52,629 nt of DNA from Lautropia sp. (GCA_030532425.1 JAUNLD010000010.1:9552-62180); one strand, 5' to 3'; shown: positions 25,593-35,257, numbered from the stretch's first letter. A program made the numbers and translations. Notes: a model not told the origin generated them from the sequence alone.

Positions 25593-27392
25593 TCAGGCAA
25601 AGAGATCCAGGCGGCCGTCGACTGTGGCGCCCGTGTTGCGGCGGCTGCCGCTGGCGGGGCCGAGGGCCGCCGTCGATCGCTCCTGCGTGGTGCTGCGGCC
25701 CTGCGCATGGCTGTTACCCGTGCCGTCACGGCGTCCCTCGCCGCCCTGGCCGGCATTCTGACCAAAGGCAGATGCCGAGTGTTGCATTCCCGAAGAATGT
25801 TCCTGACCCGAGGGGCGGTTCTGCGACAGGAAGGCGGGGGTGTTCCCCTGATCCATCCGGTAGTCGGCCAGACGCAGACCCTGTTCGGCCAGCATCTGCC
25901 GCAGCGTCGGCATCGAGGCTTCGATGGCGCTGCGGGTGGCGGCGTGTGCGGCAGAAATGTCGAGCATCGCTTCATCGGCCGACAGCGCCAGCCGGATGCG
26001 GATCGGGCCCAGTTCGGCCGGCGTCAGCCGGATCTCGGCGCGATCCTGACCGTGTACGGTCAACCCGGCCACCTGACGGGCAAACTGCTCGCGGAACTCC
26101 TGGCTGTTCACGGGACTGTCGATGCGGCTGGCCAACAGCGGGCTGCCATCGGTGCGCACCGGTGAATGACTGCCGCCTGCGGGCAGGGCCATGCCCAGGC
26201 TGAAGCCCTGTCCCTCGCTGCGGGCAAAGCTGCTGGTGGCGGGTTGCGTGGTCTGCTCGGGTGTGCCCACGGTCTGCGTGGTGGGCAACGGACGGATGGC
26301 GGGGCTGCTGGTACTTGCTGCCGCGTTGCCGCTCATGGCACCCGTTGCCGCATCGGTTAAGGGCAGGGCGGCCGTGCGCGGGGTGGGGGAGGTGGCGGCC
26401 TGCATCTGGGGCTGCGGCCGTGCCGCATCGCGCGCCGGGACCTCGTCGATGCTGGCCAGCTGTCCGTCCTGCACGGGCGTGTCGGTCTGTGCCTCGGCCG
26501 CCCCGTCAGCCTGGCTCACGGTGTGCAGGGCTGCGGGGCTGCGCAGGGCCTGACTGCTGGCCTGTGCCTCGTCCGCCGGGCCGGTCAGCCCTGCTTCGCG
26601 GCCCAGACGGGCGGCCTCGGCCTCGCTGACCGGCAGCGGTGCGGGCTGGGCCACGTCTTTCAGTGTACCGGCCAGCTCGGCCACTTCGGCGGACACAGCG
26701 GCGGTGTCGGGCGCGGCGGCGTTGGCTGTCCCGCCCAGGCTCGTCGTTGCGGTCGCAGCGTGGTGCAGGGGGGCCGCCGCGGAACGTGTATCGCCGGCGG
26801 TGGCGGCAGTCTGGTGCGGTTCGGCCACTGCTACAGTGGCCGTGGTGGCGGCCTGCTGTCCGGATGCTGCCGGCCCGGATGTTGCCGTGGCTGCCATCTG
26901 CCGGGTTGCCGGCTGATGGCCATCTTCCGTGCTGGCCTCTGTCCGGTGCGTGGCGCTGCGGACAGGGGTGGTGGCCTGGGCGGGTGTGGGTGTCCGCGCC
27001 TCGCGCTGTGTCCGGCCGACGGCCTCCGTGCGTGCCGGAGCCGGTGCGCTTTCCTGCACGCGCTTCATGACGGGCGCTGCCGGGCTGCGCTGCAGATCGC
27101 CAGCGTGCAGGCCGATCTGATCCTGTTCACGCGGGTGCTGTGCCTGGCGCTGCCTGTCCAGACGTCGCTGCTCCTGCTGGCGGGCCAGCGTACTGGCGGT
27201 GTCGGTGCTGCTGCCGCTGAACATGTCCCGGAAAACCGTCGGCTTGATGTCGGCAAACAGCAGTTTGAAATCGAGATGGCCCGAGGTGCCACGTCCCTTG
27301 CCGGCAGCGCCGGTACGGCTGTTCGGGCCGTTCGGCGTTGCATGCTCGGGTGTGCGCACCGGGCCGGTATTGAATGGGAGGCTCGTTTTCAT
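25593..27392 (-). CDS. fliK: Flagellar hook-length control protein FliK
   Basis: Secreted molecular ruler for the hook, 599 residues. The N-terminal 430 residues are Ala/Thr/Gln/Pro-rich and repetitive, as usual. The conserved C-terminal domain (about 435-535) contains EFREQFARQVAGLTV, RAEIRLTPAELGPIRIRL and IEASMPTLRQMLAEQGLRLA, which triggers the export specificity switch. The start overlaps the fliJ stop by 4 bp. Confidence 0.92.
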   Translation of the reverse strand: MKTSLPFNTGPVRTPEHATPNGPNSRTGAAGKGRGTSGHLDFKLLFADIKPTVFRDMFSGSSTDTASTLARQQEQRRLDRQRQAQHPREQDQIGLHAGDLQRSPAAPVMKRVQESAPAPARTEAVGRTQREARTPTPAQATTPVRSATHRTEASTEDGHQPATRQMAATATSGPAASGQQAATTATVAVAEPHQTAATAGDTRSAAAPLHHAATATTSLGGTANAAAPDTAAVSAEVAELAGTLKDVAQPAPLPVSEAEAARLGREAGLTGPADEAQASSQALRSPAALHTVSQADGAAEAQTDTPVQDGQLASIDEVPARDAARPQPQMQAATSPTPRTAALPLTDAATGAMSGNAAASTSSPAIRPLPTTQTVGTPEQTTQPATSSFARSEGQGFSLGMALPAGGSHSPVRTDGSPLLASRIDSPVNSQEFREQFARQVAGLTVHGQDRAEIRLTPAELGPIRIRLALSADEAMLDISAAHAATRSAIEASMPTLRQMLAEQGLRLADYRMDQGNTPAFLSQNRPSGQEHSSGMQHSASAFGQNAGQGGEGRRDGTGNSHAQGRSTTQERSTAALGPASGSRRNTGATVDGRLDLFA

Positions 27393-27874
27393 GCGTAGCT
27401 CTCGCTATCCAGTTCAACATCCACACAGGCTTGCGCGGCAAGGTGCAGGGCACGATGCTTCAGCGCGGCCTGCTCGTCGATGGCCAGCCGTTCCTGACGG
27501 GCCTGTGTCCGGGCAGCCTGCTCGGCACGCTGCTTCAGGATCACTTCCACGGCCTTCAGGCGCTTCTGGCAGTTCAGCAGATCCAGCCGTTTCTGCTCGG
27601 TCCGCTGCACGGCATGCTCGATGTAATGCTGTTGCTGGCGGATGGCGCTTTCGATCCTGCTGGCAAAGTGCGTATCCATTTGCAGCGATGCGATCGAACG
27701 GGCCACCTCACCAGATCCGCGACGGCGGTCCTGCAAGGTGTTGCGATAACCCTCCAGTGTTGCCAGGGTGTTGCGCAGCGAGATCAGCTCCTTGCGGGCC
27801 AGTTCCAGCGCGGCGGCCGCTTCGTCACGCAGCCGCTGGTAGTTTTCGACGGCAAGTTCCAGTGCCGGTTTCAT
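27389..27874 (-). CDS. fliJ: Flagellar export protein FliJ
   Basis: Coiled-coil chaperone-escort protein that couples the FliI ATPase to the export gate, 161 residues. Nearly the whole chain is charged and helical, with FliJ-like patterns such as LAVENYQRLRDEAAAALELA and YIEHAVQRTEQKRLDLLNCQ. Assigned from this pattern and its position between fliI and fliK. The ATG at 27874 shares a base with the fliI stop (TGATG); a GTG lies one codon upstream. Confidence 0.88.
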   Translation of the reverse strand: MKPALELAVENYQRLRDEAAAALELARKELISLRNTLATLEGYRNTLQDRRRGSGEVARSIASLQMDTHFASRIESAIRQQQHYIEHAVQRTEQKRLDLLNCQKRLKAVEVILKQRAEQAARTQARQERLAIDEQAALKHRALHLAAQACVDVELDSESYA

Positions 27875-29295
27875 CACGATTCAGACTCCACAGATTCGGT
27901 CGTGGTTTCCAGCAGCGTCGTCAGTGCGGAAACCGTGTCGTTCAGGCTGGCCGGCTCGTGCACGTCCTGACACAGGAATGCCTCGATACCGGGCATCAAT
28001 GCCATGGCGCGGTCAATGCGGGCGTCGCTGCCCTCGCTATAGGCGCCGATGGTGATGAGCTCGCGGCTGCGACGCCACGCCGACCAGAGGGATTTCAGCT
28101 CCCGGGCCTGCTGCTGGTGCGAGGCCGGTGTCACGGCACTCATCACCCGGGAGATGGATTTCTCGATATCAATGGCCGGATAATGGCCGGCGTCTGCCAG
28201 CTCCCGGCTCAGCACGATGTGACCGTCGAGAAAAGACCGGGTCGAATCCGCCACCGGATCGTTCGGATCATCCCCTTCGGCCAGCACGGTATAGAAGGCC
28301 GTGATCGAGCCCCGGCCGGCGGCCCCCATGCCGGTACGCTCCAGCAGGGCAGGCAGACGGGCAAACACCGAAGGCGGGTAGCCCTTGGTGGCAGGCGATT
28401 CGCCGATCGACAGCGCAATCTCCCGCGCTGCCATTGCATAGCGGGTCAGCGAATCCATCAACAGCAGCACATTCAGGTTCTGGTCGCGGAAGTGCTCGGC
28501 AATGGCGGTGGCATAGCTGGCGCCCTGCATCCGTGCGATCGGCGGCATGTCCGACGGCGCCGCCACGATCACGGCGCGCTGCCGGTCCTGTTCGCCCAGA
28601 ATGTCTTCCAGAAACTCCTTGATCTCGCGGCCCCGCTCGCCGATCAGACCCACCACGATCACGTCGGCATCGGTGTAGCGCGCCATCATGCCCAGCAGCA
28701 CGCTCTTTCCCAGGCCTGCACCGGCAAACAGGCCGATGCGCTGGCCGCGGCCGATGGTCAGCACACCGTTGATGGCGCGTACCCCGGTGTCCAGCGCCTC
28801 GCGGATCGGGGCACGCTCCATGGCATTGACCGGACGGCCATGAATCGGCCGGCTTTCCACGTCCTCCAGCGGGCCGTGGCCATCCATCGGCCTGCCGTCG
28901 GCATCTACCACCCGCCCCAGCAGACCGGGGCCGATCGGCAGATGGCGCATCCGGTCCGACTGGCGGCGCCATGGATGGCTGGGCCGGCCGAGCGTTGGCT
29001 GGCGCACCGCCGGTTCCAGCGGACACACCCGTGTTTCGGGCGAAAGACCACTGGTGTCGGCTGACGGCATCAGATAGGTATGGGCACTGGCAAAACCCAC
29101 CACCTCGGCCTCGATGGCCTGACCATCGGGCTGACGAAGCTGGCACAGCGCGCCCACCGGCAGGCTGATGCCCGCCGCCTCCACCAGCATGCCCGACACT
29201 TTCACCAGGCGGCCTTCGACCGCCACCGGCTCGATGCACTCAGCCAGCGCGTGGCAATGCCGGACAAAGCCGGACAGCTGTTCGGTCAGCACCAT
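27874..29295 (-). CDS. fliI: Flagellum-specific ATPase FliI
   Basis: Hexameric export ATPase, 473 residues from this start. It has the beta-barrel N-domain (VSGMLVEAAGISLPVG), Walker A GLFAGAGLGKSVLLG, VVGLIGERGREIKEFLEDIL, Walker B LLLMDSLTRYAMAAREIAL and the KGYPPSVFARLPALLER signature. The open frame runs 93 codons further upstream into fliH and is non-coding there; the ATG at 29295 lies 1 nt after the fliH stop with a GGGTGA site at 7 nt, and gives a normal family length (E. coli 457). Confidence 0.94.
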   Translation of the reverse strand: MVLTEQLSGFVRHCHALAECIEPVAVEGRLVKVSGMLVEAAGISLPVGALCQLRQPDGQAIEAEVVGFASAHTYLMPSADTSGLSPETRVCPLEPAVRQPTLGRPSHPWRRQSDRMRHLPIGPGLLGRVVDADGRPMDGHGPLEDVESRPIHGRPVNAMERAPIREALDTGVRAINGVLTIGRGQRIGLFAGAGLGKSVLLGMMARYTDADVIVVGLIGERGREIKEFLEDILGEQDRQRAVIVAAPSDMPPIARMQGASYATAIAEHFRDQNLNVLLLMDSLTRYAMAAREIALSIGESPATKGYPPSVFARLPALLERTGMGAAGRGSITAFYTVLAEGDDPNDPVADSTRSFLDGHIVLSRELADAGHYPAIDIEKSISRVMSAVTPASHQQQARELKSLWSAWRRSRELITIGAYSEGSDARIDRAMALMPGIEAFLCQDVHEPASLNDTVSALTTLLETTTESVESES

Positions 29296-29296
29296 G

Positions 29297-30148
29297 TCAT
29301 TCACCCGGATGGGCCGCATCATCGGCCGGGCGGGGGCTGGCCGTGGCCGCTCCTTCTGCGTCCGCATGGGAGGAGGCAGCCGTGGTGGCCTCGGCCGTGC
29401 CTGTCGAGGGCATCGTGTCGGTGGCGGCAATGCGGCCGTAGTTGTCCAGCGCCCGTGCGTTGGGTGAGGGCAGGGTGCCGGCCTGCATGCCCATGCCGGC
29501 AAAGGCACGCTCGATGCGTGTTTCCAGCCGGGCATCCACCGTGGTGCTGCCGGCCTGCAACACGCATCCGCCATGGCTGATGCGCGGGTTGGGAACGATC
29601 TTCAGGCTCAGTTCTGGATGTTCGCTGGCAAACCAGTGTTGTGCCACGCCGGCATCGTCGGGGTTGACCTGAAGCTCCAGCTGGCGATGGCGCTGATGGA
29701 CGTGCTGCATCGATTCGGCCAGCACCGGCAGCAATGCACCGGGATCGACGCGAATCTGCTCGCAGGCGATGCGACGCCCAAAGGCCAGTGCCAGGTTCAG
29801 CACCTGTTGCGCCAGTTCTTCGTGAAGGGCTTGTGCGCCCTTGTCCAGATCGGCCAGCAGCGCCTGCAAGTGCGCCTGCGCCTTCATGCCACGGGCCTGA
29901 TCCTCGTTGGCCTGCTGCTGGCGGGCTTCGGCCAGTCCGGCTTCACGCCCGGCCTGCCACGAGGCCTCCAGCTGTTTTGCCAGCTCCTGTTCGGCACGGC
30001 GTGCCGCCTCGGCCTGGGCCTCACGGCTGTTCTCGTCCGGTGCGTCAAACGACGGTACCGCCAGGGGTTTCCAGACCTCCTGGCGGCTGATGCGGGCAGG
30101 GCGGGCCGGAAGAAAGGCCGGGGCGCCCCAATCATCAGACAAGGGCAT
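29297..30148 (-). CDS. fliH: Flagellar assembly protein FliH
   Basis: Negative regulator and stator of the FliI ATPase, 283 residues. After an N-terminal segment with WGAPAFLPARPAR, a charged helical region (about 45-110, rich in E/A/Q and including GREAGLAEARQQQ) leads to the globular C-domain with LALAFGRRIACEQIRVDP and the motif GGCVLQAGSTTVDARLETRI. The tail is Ala/Thr/Ser-rich. The ATG at 30148 is set by GGAGGTG at 4 nt and overlaps fliG by 14 bp. Confidence 0.9.
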   Translation of the reverse strand: MPLSDDWGAPAFLPARPARISRQEVWKPLAVPSFDAPDENSREAQAEAARRAEQELAKQLEASWQAGREAGLAEARQQQANEDQARGMKAQAHLQALLADLDKGAQALHEELAQQVLNLALAFGRRIACEQIRVDPGALLPVLAESMQHVHQRHRQLELQVNPDDAGVAQHWFASEHPELSLKIVPNPRISHGGCVLQAGSTTVDARLETRIERAFAGMGMQAGTLPSPNARALDNYGRIAATDTMPSTGTAEATTAASSHADAEGAATASPRPADDAAHPGE

Positions 30149-31139
30149 CGCCACCTCCGGTACTGACGGCAATCGTGCCTTCGTCGGCCATGCGCTTCAC
30201 CGTCTTGAGAATTTCCTTCTGTTGGGCTTCCACCTCGGACAGGCGTACGGGCCCGCGTGACTCCAGATCCTCGCGCAGCGTCTCGGCGGCGCGCGAACTC
30301 ATGTTCTTGAAGATTTTCTCGCGCAGTGCCGGCTCGGCGCCTTTCAGGGCAATAATCAGCTGATCGCTCTGAATCTCGCGCAACACGGTCTGCACGGCGC
30401 GATCATCCAGGTCCAGCAGATCGTCGAAGGTGAACATCTGGTCCTCGATCTCCTGGGCCAGCTCGGCATTTTCGGCACGCAGGCTCTCCAGCAGCGTGGC
30501 CTCCTCGCCACCGCCCAGAAAATTGAGGATCTCGGCTGCGGCCTTGCTGCCACCCAGCCGGGCACGCTTGACGCGGTCACCGCCGGTCAGCACGCGCGAC
30601 AGGGCCTCGTTCAGCTCCTTCAGGGCACTGGGCTGGATGCTGTCCAGCGTGGCAATGCGCAACATCACGTCGGCACGGATGTCGGCACCCAGCTGTTGCA
30701 GGATGCTGGAGGCATGGTCGCGTTCCAGATGCACCAGGATCGAGGCGATGATCTGCGGATGTTCATGACGGATCAGCTCGGCTACCGAGGCGGCATCCAT
30801 CCAGCGCAGACTCTCGATGCCCGACACATCGCTGCCCTGAACGATCCGGTCGATCAGCATGTGGGCCTTGTCATCGCCCAGCGCGCGCTTGAGCACGCCA
30901 CGAACATAGGCGTTGGGGTCGTGCACCAGCGTGCTCTGCTTCGAGGCCTGCTGATGAAAGCGCTCCAGCACCTCGTTGATATGGTCCTTGGTGGTGTACT
31001 GGGTGCGGGCCATGACCTCGCCCAGACCCTGCACTTCCTTGGGCGTGAGATGCTTGAAGACCTCGGCCGCCGTCTCCTCGCCCAGGGCAAGCAGCAGCAC
31101 GGCGGCATCACGGGTGCCCGCTTCGTCAAAACCACTCAT
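30135..31139 (-). CDS. fliG: Flagellar motor switch protein FliG
   Basis: C-ring protein that interacts with the stator, 334 residues. The N-domain (GEETAAEVFKHLTPKEV), the middle EHPQ motif (HEHPQIIASILVHLE, about 127-141) and the C-terminal torque domain (MFTFDDLLDLDDRAVQTVLRE, then AALRE-like LREKIFKNMSSRAAETL) are all present. The start overlaps the fliF stop by 4 bp. Confidence 0.95.
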   Translation of the reverse strand: MSGFDEAGTRDAAVLLLALGEETAAEVFKHLTPKEVQGLGEVMARTQYTTKDHINEVLERFHQQASKQSTLVHDPNAYVRGVLKRALGDDKAHMLIDRIVQGSDVSGIESLRWMDAASVAELIRHEHPQIIASILVHLERDHASSILQQLGADIRADVMLRIATLDSIQPSALKELNEALSRVLTGGDRVKRARLGGSKAAAEILNFLGGGEEATLLESLRAENAELAQEIEDQMFTFDDLLDLDDRAVQTVLREIQSDQLIIALKGAEPALREKIFKNMSSRAAETLREDLESRGPVRLSEVEAQQKEILKTVKRMADEGTIAVSTGGGDALV

Positions 31140-32851
31140 TTTGGATCATCCGGGTTGGTGCCATTGACCCAGTGCCGCACCACCGTGGCCACCGCGGTGG
31201 GGTCGGTACGGGCCAATTGCAGGGCGTTGTGTTGTGCAATCGTCATGCCCATGCCCTGGTCGGGATTCACGGTTTCCAGACGTTGCGGGCTGGCATCGGA
31301 TGCGTCCTGCGGACCGGGCAGGTTCAGCTGTTCGTCCACCTTCTCGTCCAGCTGGCCACCGGCTGCCGGGGCTGGCTTCTTCATCGCCTGCAGGGCAGGG
31401 CGAATGAACATGAAGAGGATGATGAGCGCCAGCACCACGAAGCCCAGCTGTTTGCCCACGTCCCTGGCAAAGGACATGGTGTCGGGGTCCTTCCAGAGCG
31501 GCACTTCGGGGTCGGCCACGGCCGGCATCCTGGTAAAGGCGGCATTCACCACCTGGACCGAATCGCCACGCTCTGCCGCAAAGCCCACGGCCTGCTTCAC
31601 CAGCGCCTCGATGCTCTGCAATTCCATTGCGGTCAGCGGTGTCGAGACGGTCTTGCCCTCGGCATCGACGCTTTCCTTCTGGTTGAGCAACACCGCCACC
31701 GACAGGCGACGGATGGTGCCCGTCTGGTTGCGCGTCACGCGAACCGTGCGGTCCACCTCGTAGTTGGTGACAGACTCCTGACGGCTGGAGCCGTTGGCAC
31801 CACTCTGGCTGTTCGAGGCACCGGCCGCAGCCGTCGTGTTCTGGGCGGGGCCGTTCACCGGTGCCGACGGCGAGGCAGGCGGCTGGTTCGACAGCGAGCC
31901 CGGAATGCCGCCGGGTGCCACCAGCGCTCCATTGCCATCGCGTGAGGCCATCGTCTGCTGGCTGCGGATGGCCGCACTGGTGGGGTTCTGGTTGGGCGCA
32001 AAGGTTTCGGCGGTGGCCTCGCTCTGCGTGAAATCGATATCGGCGGCCACCTGGGCGCGGATGTTGCCGTTGCCCACAATGGGCTCCAGCAGATCGTTGA
32101 TCCGGCGTGACAGGTTGCTTTCGATCTGATTGCGATAGTTGATCTGGGCCGTGTTCATCGTGCCGCCGTCGGCATCCAGATCGGACAGCAGCTTGCCATA
32201 CTGGTCGACGACCGAAACCTGCTTCGGATTCATGTCAGGCACCGAAGCAGCTACCAGGTGCAGAATGCCCTGCACCTGCTGACGATCGAGGGAACGGCCG
32301 GGGTAGAGTGTCAGTGCCACCGAGGCCGAGGGCTTTTGCTGCTCGCGCAGAAAGCCGTTCTGTACCGGCATGGCCAGGTGCACACGCGCATGCCTGACGG
32401 CGGCCAGGCCCTGGATCGAGCGTGCCAGTTCTCCCTCCAGGCTGCGCTGGAAGTTCAGCCGCTCCTGAAACTGGGTGGTACCGAAGCGCTGCTTCTCCAT
32501 CAGCTCGTAGCCGGTGGTGTCACTGCGGGGAAGGCCCTGGGCTGCCAGGCGCAGGCGCGCATCATGCACCATGCTGGCCGGAACCATGATCGCGCCACCG
32601 CCTTCGGTGTACTTGTAGGGCACGTTCATCTGAACCAGCTGCGCGATGACGGCACCGCCCTCCCGGTCGGGCAGGTTGTCGTACAGCACTTTCCAGTCGG
32701 GCTGCTGCGACCACAGCCAGGCAGAGACGGCCACCGCGCCGAGCGCGATGACACCGACCCCGGCCTTCACCTTGGTGGCGGCCGGCATCTGGGCAAACGG
32801 ACTGCCGGCAAGCGGCGTCGTATTGGGCAGGGCAGGGGCATTGGTACTCAT
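31136..32851 (-). CDS. fliF: Flagellar MS-ring protein FliF
   Basis: Inner-membrane ring that nucleates the basal body, 571 residues. Two transmembrane helices bracket the periplasmic domain (about 27-47 and 468-488). Ring-building motifs include LYDNLPDREGGAVIAQL, FQERLNFQRSLEGELARSI, VRHARVHLAMP and the NYEVDRTVRVT segment. A Ser/Ala/Asn/Gln-rich loop precedes that segment. The C-terminal FliG-binding tail is present. The start is uncertain (32851, 32860 or 32893) because no clear ribosome site is visible. Divergent from fliE. Confidence 0.94.
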   Translation of the reverse strand: MSTNAPALPNTTPLAGSPFAQMPAATKVKAGVGVIALGAVAVSAWLWSQQPDWKVLYDNLPDREGGAVIAQLVQMNVPYKYTEGGGAIMVPASMVHDARLRLAAQGLPRSDTTGYELMEKQRFGTTQFQERLNFQRSLEGELARSIQGLAAVRHARVHLAMPVQNGFLREQQKPSASVALTLYPGRSLDRQQVQGILHLVAASVPDMNPKQVSVVDQYGKLLSDLDADGGTMNTAQINYRNQIESNLSRRINDLLEPIVGNGNIRAQVAADIDFTQSEATAETFAPNQNPTSAAIRSQQTMASRDGNGALVAPGGIPGSLSNQPPASPSAPVNGPAQNTTAAAGASNSQSGANGSSRQESVTNYEVDRTVRVTRNQTGTIRRLSVAVLLNQKESVDAEGKTVSTPLTAMELQSIEALVKQAVGFAAERGDSVQVVNAAFTRMPAVADPEVPLWKDPDTMSFARDVGKQLGFVVLALIILFMFIRPALQAMKKPAPAAGGQLDEKVDEQLNLPGPQDASDASPQRLETVNPDQGMGMTIAQHNALQLARTDPTAVATVVRHWVNGTNPDDPK

Positions 32852-32993
32852 GGCGAGCATTATTCGGCAAAGCGTGGGCGGGATATTCACCAAATACCGG
32901 GCTGGATGCCTGCTATTTTGCCGAGTTGTTCAGGCGCCTGCCGTTACGATGTGATGGACGGCAGGGTGTCTGCCCCATGAAGGAGAGTTGTTT

Positions 32994-33344
32994 ATGCAGG
33001 TGGAATTTCCGGGATCTGCGCTGAAGGCTGCCGCTGATGCAGCCGCTGCCGCCGCCCGTCCGCAGGCTGCGGGTTTCATGAGTCATTCGGGGCCTGCCGG
33101 TGCGGTTGGCCAGGCAGCTGAAGGCTCGTTTGGCAGCTTGCTGATGGATGCGCTGCGCAAGGTCAGCCAGGTACAAGGTGTTGCGGATACGCAGCAAAAG
33201 GCGTTCGAACTGGGTGAGGCCGGTGCGTCGCTGGAGTCGACGATGGTGTCGATGCAGAAGGCGCAGCTGGGTTTTCAGTCGGCGTTGACGGTGCGGAATC
33301 GTCTGGTGCAGGCGTATTCCGAGATCATGAGCTTGCAGGTGTGA
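32994..33344 (+). CDS. fliE: Flagellar hook-basal body protein FliE
   Basis: Rod-MS ring adaptor, 116 residues. The C-terminal half is typical: FGSLLMDALRKVSQVQGVADTQQ in the middle, then AGASLESTMVSMQKAQLGF and VRNRLVQAYSEIMSLQV. The ATG at 32994 follows AGGAGA by 7 nt; a TTG two codons upstream overlaps no such spacing. Monocistronic, with its own terminator, and divergent from fliF. Confidence 0.95.
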   Translation: MQVEFPGSALKAAADAAAAAARPQAAGFMSHSGPAGAVGQAAEGSFGSLLMDALRKVSQVQGVADTQQKAFELGEAGASLESTMVSMQKAQLGFQSALTVRNRLVQAYSEIMSLQV

Positions 33345-33349
33345 ACAGG

Positions 33350-33377
33350 GCAGGCCGCTTTCCGGCGGCCTGCTTTC
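33350..33377 (+). terminator. Rho-independent terminator of fliE
   Basis: GCAGGCCGC (33350-33358) pairs perfectly with GCGGCCTGC (33365-33373) around a 6-nt loop, followed by TTT. It begins 6 bp after the fliE stop. The remainder up to 33551 is GC-rich and shows no gene. Confidence 0.7.
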
Positions 33378-33551
33378 GTGGCAGCGGGGCCGGGGGCCGG
33401 TCCCCATCGGTGGCGTGACGGCAGGCTTGCCGGTGCTGCTTCCGACGGAGTCTGGCTTGCGGCCCCGTGTCCGTTATGTGGCGGTGCAGCCGGCAGAGGT
33501 GCCGACCGGCTCGATCATCCGGCTGCCCGCCATACTGCCTGGCGGGCGCGG

Positions 33552-34328
33552 TCAGTCGGTCAGGCGGGCGTTGCGGATGCGGCGCTCCACGTCCATCACG
33601 TACACCTGGATCTGGCGGGAGACGCTTTCCGGCAGCGACAGGAAGCGGCTGCTGACCAGATGGTAGCCGGCAAGATCGGCCGGGGCTGTGCGGATGATCT
33701 TCAGATCACACGGCAGGGCAGGCGCACGGCGGCGTTCGATGCGGCAGTGACGCAAGGTTTCACCCACGGCGGGCAGGGGCAGGGAATCGGGCCAGTAGAA
33801 GCACAGGCCGCCGGCCGAGATGTCGTGCAGCCGGCCGTGGCCTTCGTGTGCCTCGGCCAGACGGATGATGACTTCCGCCTGGTCATCGTCGGGCGGATTG
33901 ACGCGGTAGGCATCGCGCCGTTGCACCCGCCATCCATGGGTCGGGATGGGGGCCTGCAGGTGCACGCCCTGACTGCCGTGATGCAGGGCCAGATGGTCCA
34001 GCGGCAGCTGGATCTTGACGGCACCGGTGATGCCGACAAGGGTGTACGGGGGCACTTGCAGGAAAGCGGCCAGTGAGGCCTGTGCCTCGCTGGCCACAGA
34101 CAGCTCGATGGCCTCGGCATCGATGCCGTCGATACGCACCAGCAGCGGCAGCTGCGCCTGATCGTCGCTGTGGATGGCCACCTGCACCTGGGCATTGACA
34201 AGTTCGCGAATCATGGCGCGAACCGGCATGGTGCCTTCGACACGGAACTGGTCGAGGTCGTCCTGGGAGGCCAGCGGAAGATGGCCGGGAAGCGGGGCGT
34301 GTGCGTCGGCGGTTCCGTGTGCGAGCAT
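33552..34328 (-). CDS. ycgR: PilZ-domain flagellar brake protein YcgR
   Basis: Binds c-di-GMP and slows the flagellar motor. The 258-residue product has an N-terminal YcgR-type domain (about 20-128) and a PilZ domain with the c-di-GMP motifs RxxxR (R138-DAY-R142) and DISAGG (169-174). Third gene of a fliS-fliT-ycgR unit, 5 bp after fliT, so probably under the sigma-28 promoter at 35231-35257. This links the GGDEF/EAL proteins in the window to motility. Confidence 0.9.
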   Translation of the reverse strand: MLAHGTADAHAPLPGHLPLASQDDLDQFRVEGTMPVRAMIRELVNAQVQVAIHSDDQAQLPLLVRIDGIDAEAIELSVASEAQASLAAFLQVPPYTLVGITGAVKIQLPLDHLALHHGSQGVHLQAPIPTHGWRVQRRDAYRVNPPDDDQAEVIIRLAEAHEGHGRLHDISAGGLCFYWPDSLPLPAVGETLRHCRIERRRAPALPCDLKIIRTAPADLAGYHLVSSRFLSLPESVSRQIQVYVMDVERRIRNARLTD

Positions 34329-34333
34329 GATCG

Positions 34334-34690
34334 TCAGGCCTGATGGGGGCAGGTTTCGTAAAGGGGGAGCGCGTGCATGGGGCGTGTGGCCAGCCAGGGA
34401 GAGAGGCGGCGGTAACCGCCCGAGCCAAGGCGGCGGATCTGTTCATCCACCTGCAGGATCTCGCGGATCATTCTGATGCGGGAGGGCTCCAGCAGCTCAC
34501 AGGCTTCGGGATAATCGGCCCGCAGCACCTGCCAGGCGTTTTCCAGATCGGCCGCCAGGCGGGGCAGGGCGGTGCGCAGCTGCCGGACTTCGTCCCAATC
34601 CTGGCGTTCTGCTGCCTGGCGCATCGATGCGGCCAGCGCCAGGGCCTCGTGATACTGGGGGGGCAACGTGAGGGTGTCGGTATGGTCCAC
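34334..34690 (-). CDS. fliT: Flagellar chaperone FliT
   Basis: Predicted export chaperone for FliD, 118 residues. Mostly helical and acidic, with YHEALALAASMRQAAERQDWDEV near the start (split around 13-35) and a C-terminal segment ILQVDEQIRRL resembling FliT. Sequence similarity within this family is low, so the call depends partly on position 14 bp downstream of fliS and near fliD. Confidence 0.78.
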   Translation of the reverse strand: MDHTDTLTLPPQYHEALALAASMRQAAERQDWDEVRQLRTALPRLAADLENAWQVLRADYPEACELLEPSRIRMIREILQVDEQIRRLGSGGYRRLSPWLATRPMHALPLYETCPHQA

Positions 34691-34704
34691 GATGTCGTCC
34701 CGTC

Positions 34705-35121
34705 TCAGCCGTTGTGTTGCTGGTTCACCACCTGGGGGCGGATGGCCTGCCAGGCGTCGCGCAGGTCCTTGAGCAGCGTCAGGACTTCATCGTAGCGGGC
34801 CTGGTCATCGTGCAGGTTGGCCTGCAGCAGGGTGTGCGTCATGTAGTCGTACAACGAGGCCAGATTCAGCGAGATGTCGCCGACATCGAGATCCAGCGAG
34901 GCCTTGAGACCCTCGTCGATGATCCGGATGGCACGCGATGTGGATTCTCCCTTGGCCGGAATGTCGCCCTGCTGAAGGGCGAACCCGGCCTTGAGCACGG
35001 CGGCGATCGCGCCATCGAACAGCATCCCGATCAGCCGGTGCGGGTCGGTCAGGTGCACGGCGCTTTCGATGTCGACCGCATGATAGGCGGCGGACCGGGT
35101 CTGCTGGAGGCTGGTAAACAT
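34705..35121 (-). CDS. fliS: Flagellin export chaperone FliS
   Basis: Prevents premature polymerisation of flagellin, 138 residues. Family landmarks include AYHAVDIESAVHLTDPHRLIGMLFDGA (split at about 11-37), a KGESTSRAIRIIDEGLKASLD helix and LYDYMTHTLLQANLHDD. The ATG at 35121 has AGGA at 8 nt; the frame is open to 35184 without homology. A strong sigma-28 promoter lies upstream. Confidence 0.94.
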   Translation of the reverse strand: MFTSLQQTRSAAYHAVDIESAVHLTDPHRLIGMLFDGAIAAVLKAGFALQQGDIPAKGESTSRAIRIIDEGLKASLDLDVGDISLNLASLYDYMTHTLLQANLHDDQARYDEVLTLLKDLRDAWQAIRPQVVNQQHNG

Positions 35122-35230
35122 GCTGGGGGTCCTGTGTACTGTCGAATGTCGGAGTGTCGGATCGAACGGGTTCCATGCTGCCACCCGTTGGCCGCCACCG
35201 GTCGGCAGTGGCGGCGGTGTGTTGCTCCTT

Positions 35231-35257
35231 TTATCGACGCTTTGACGGCAGACTTTA
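35231..35257 (-). promoter_or_regulatory. Sigma-28 promoter of fliS-fliT-ycgR
   Basis: On the minus strand TAAAGTCT (35250-35257), 11 nt, then GTCGATAA (35231-35238). This differs from the consensus TAAAGTTT-N11-GCCGATAA at two positions only. The transcript leader to fliS would be about 100 nt. Confidence 0.85.
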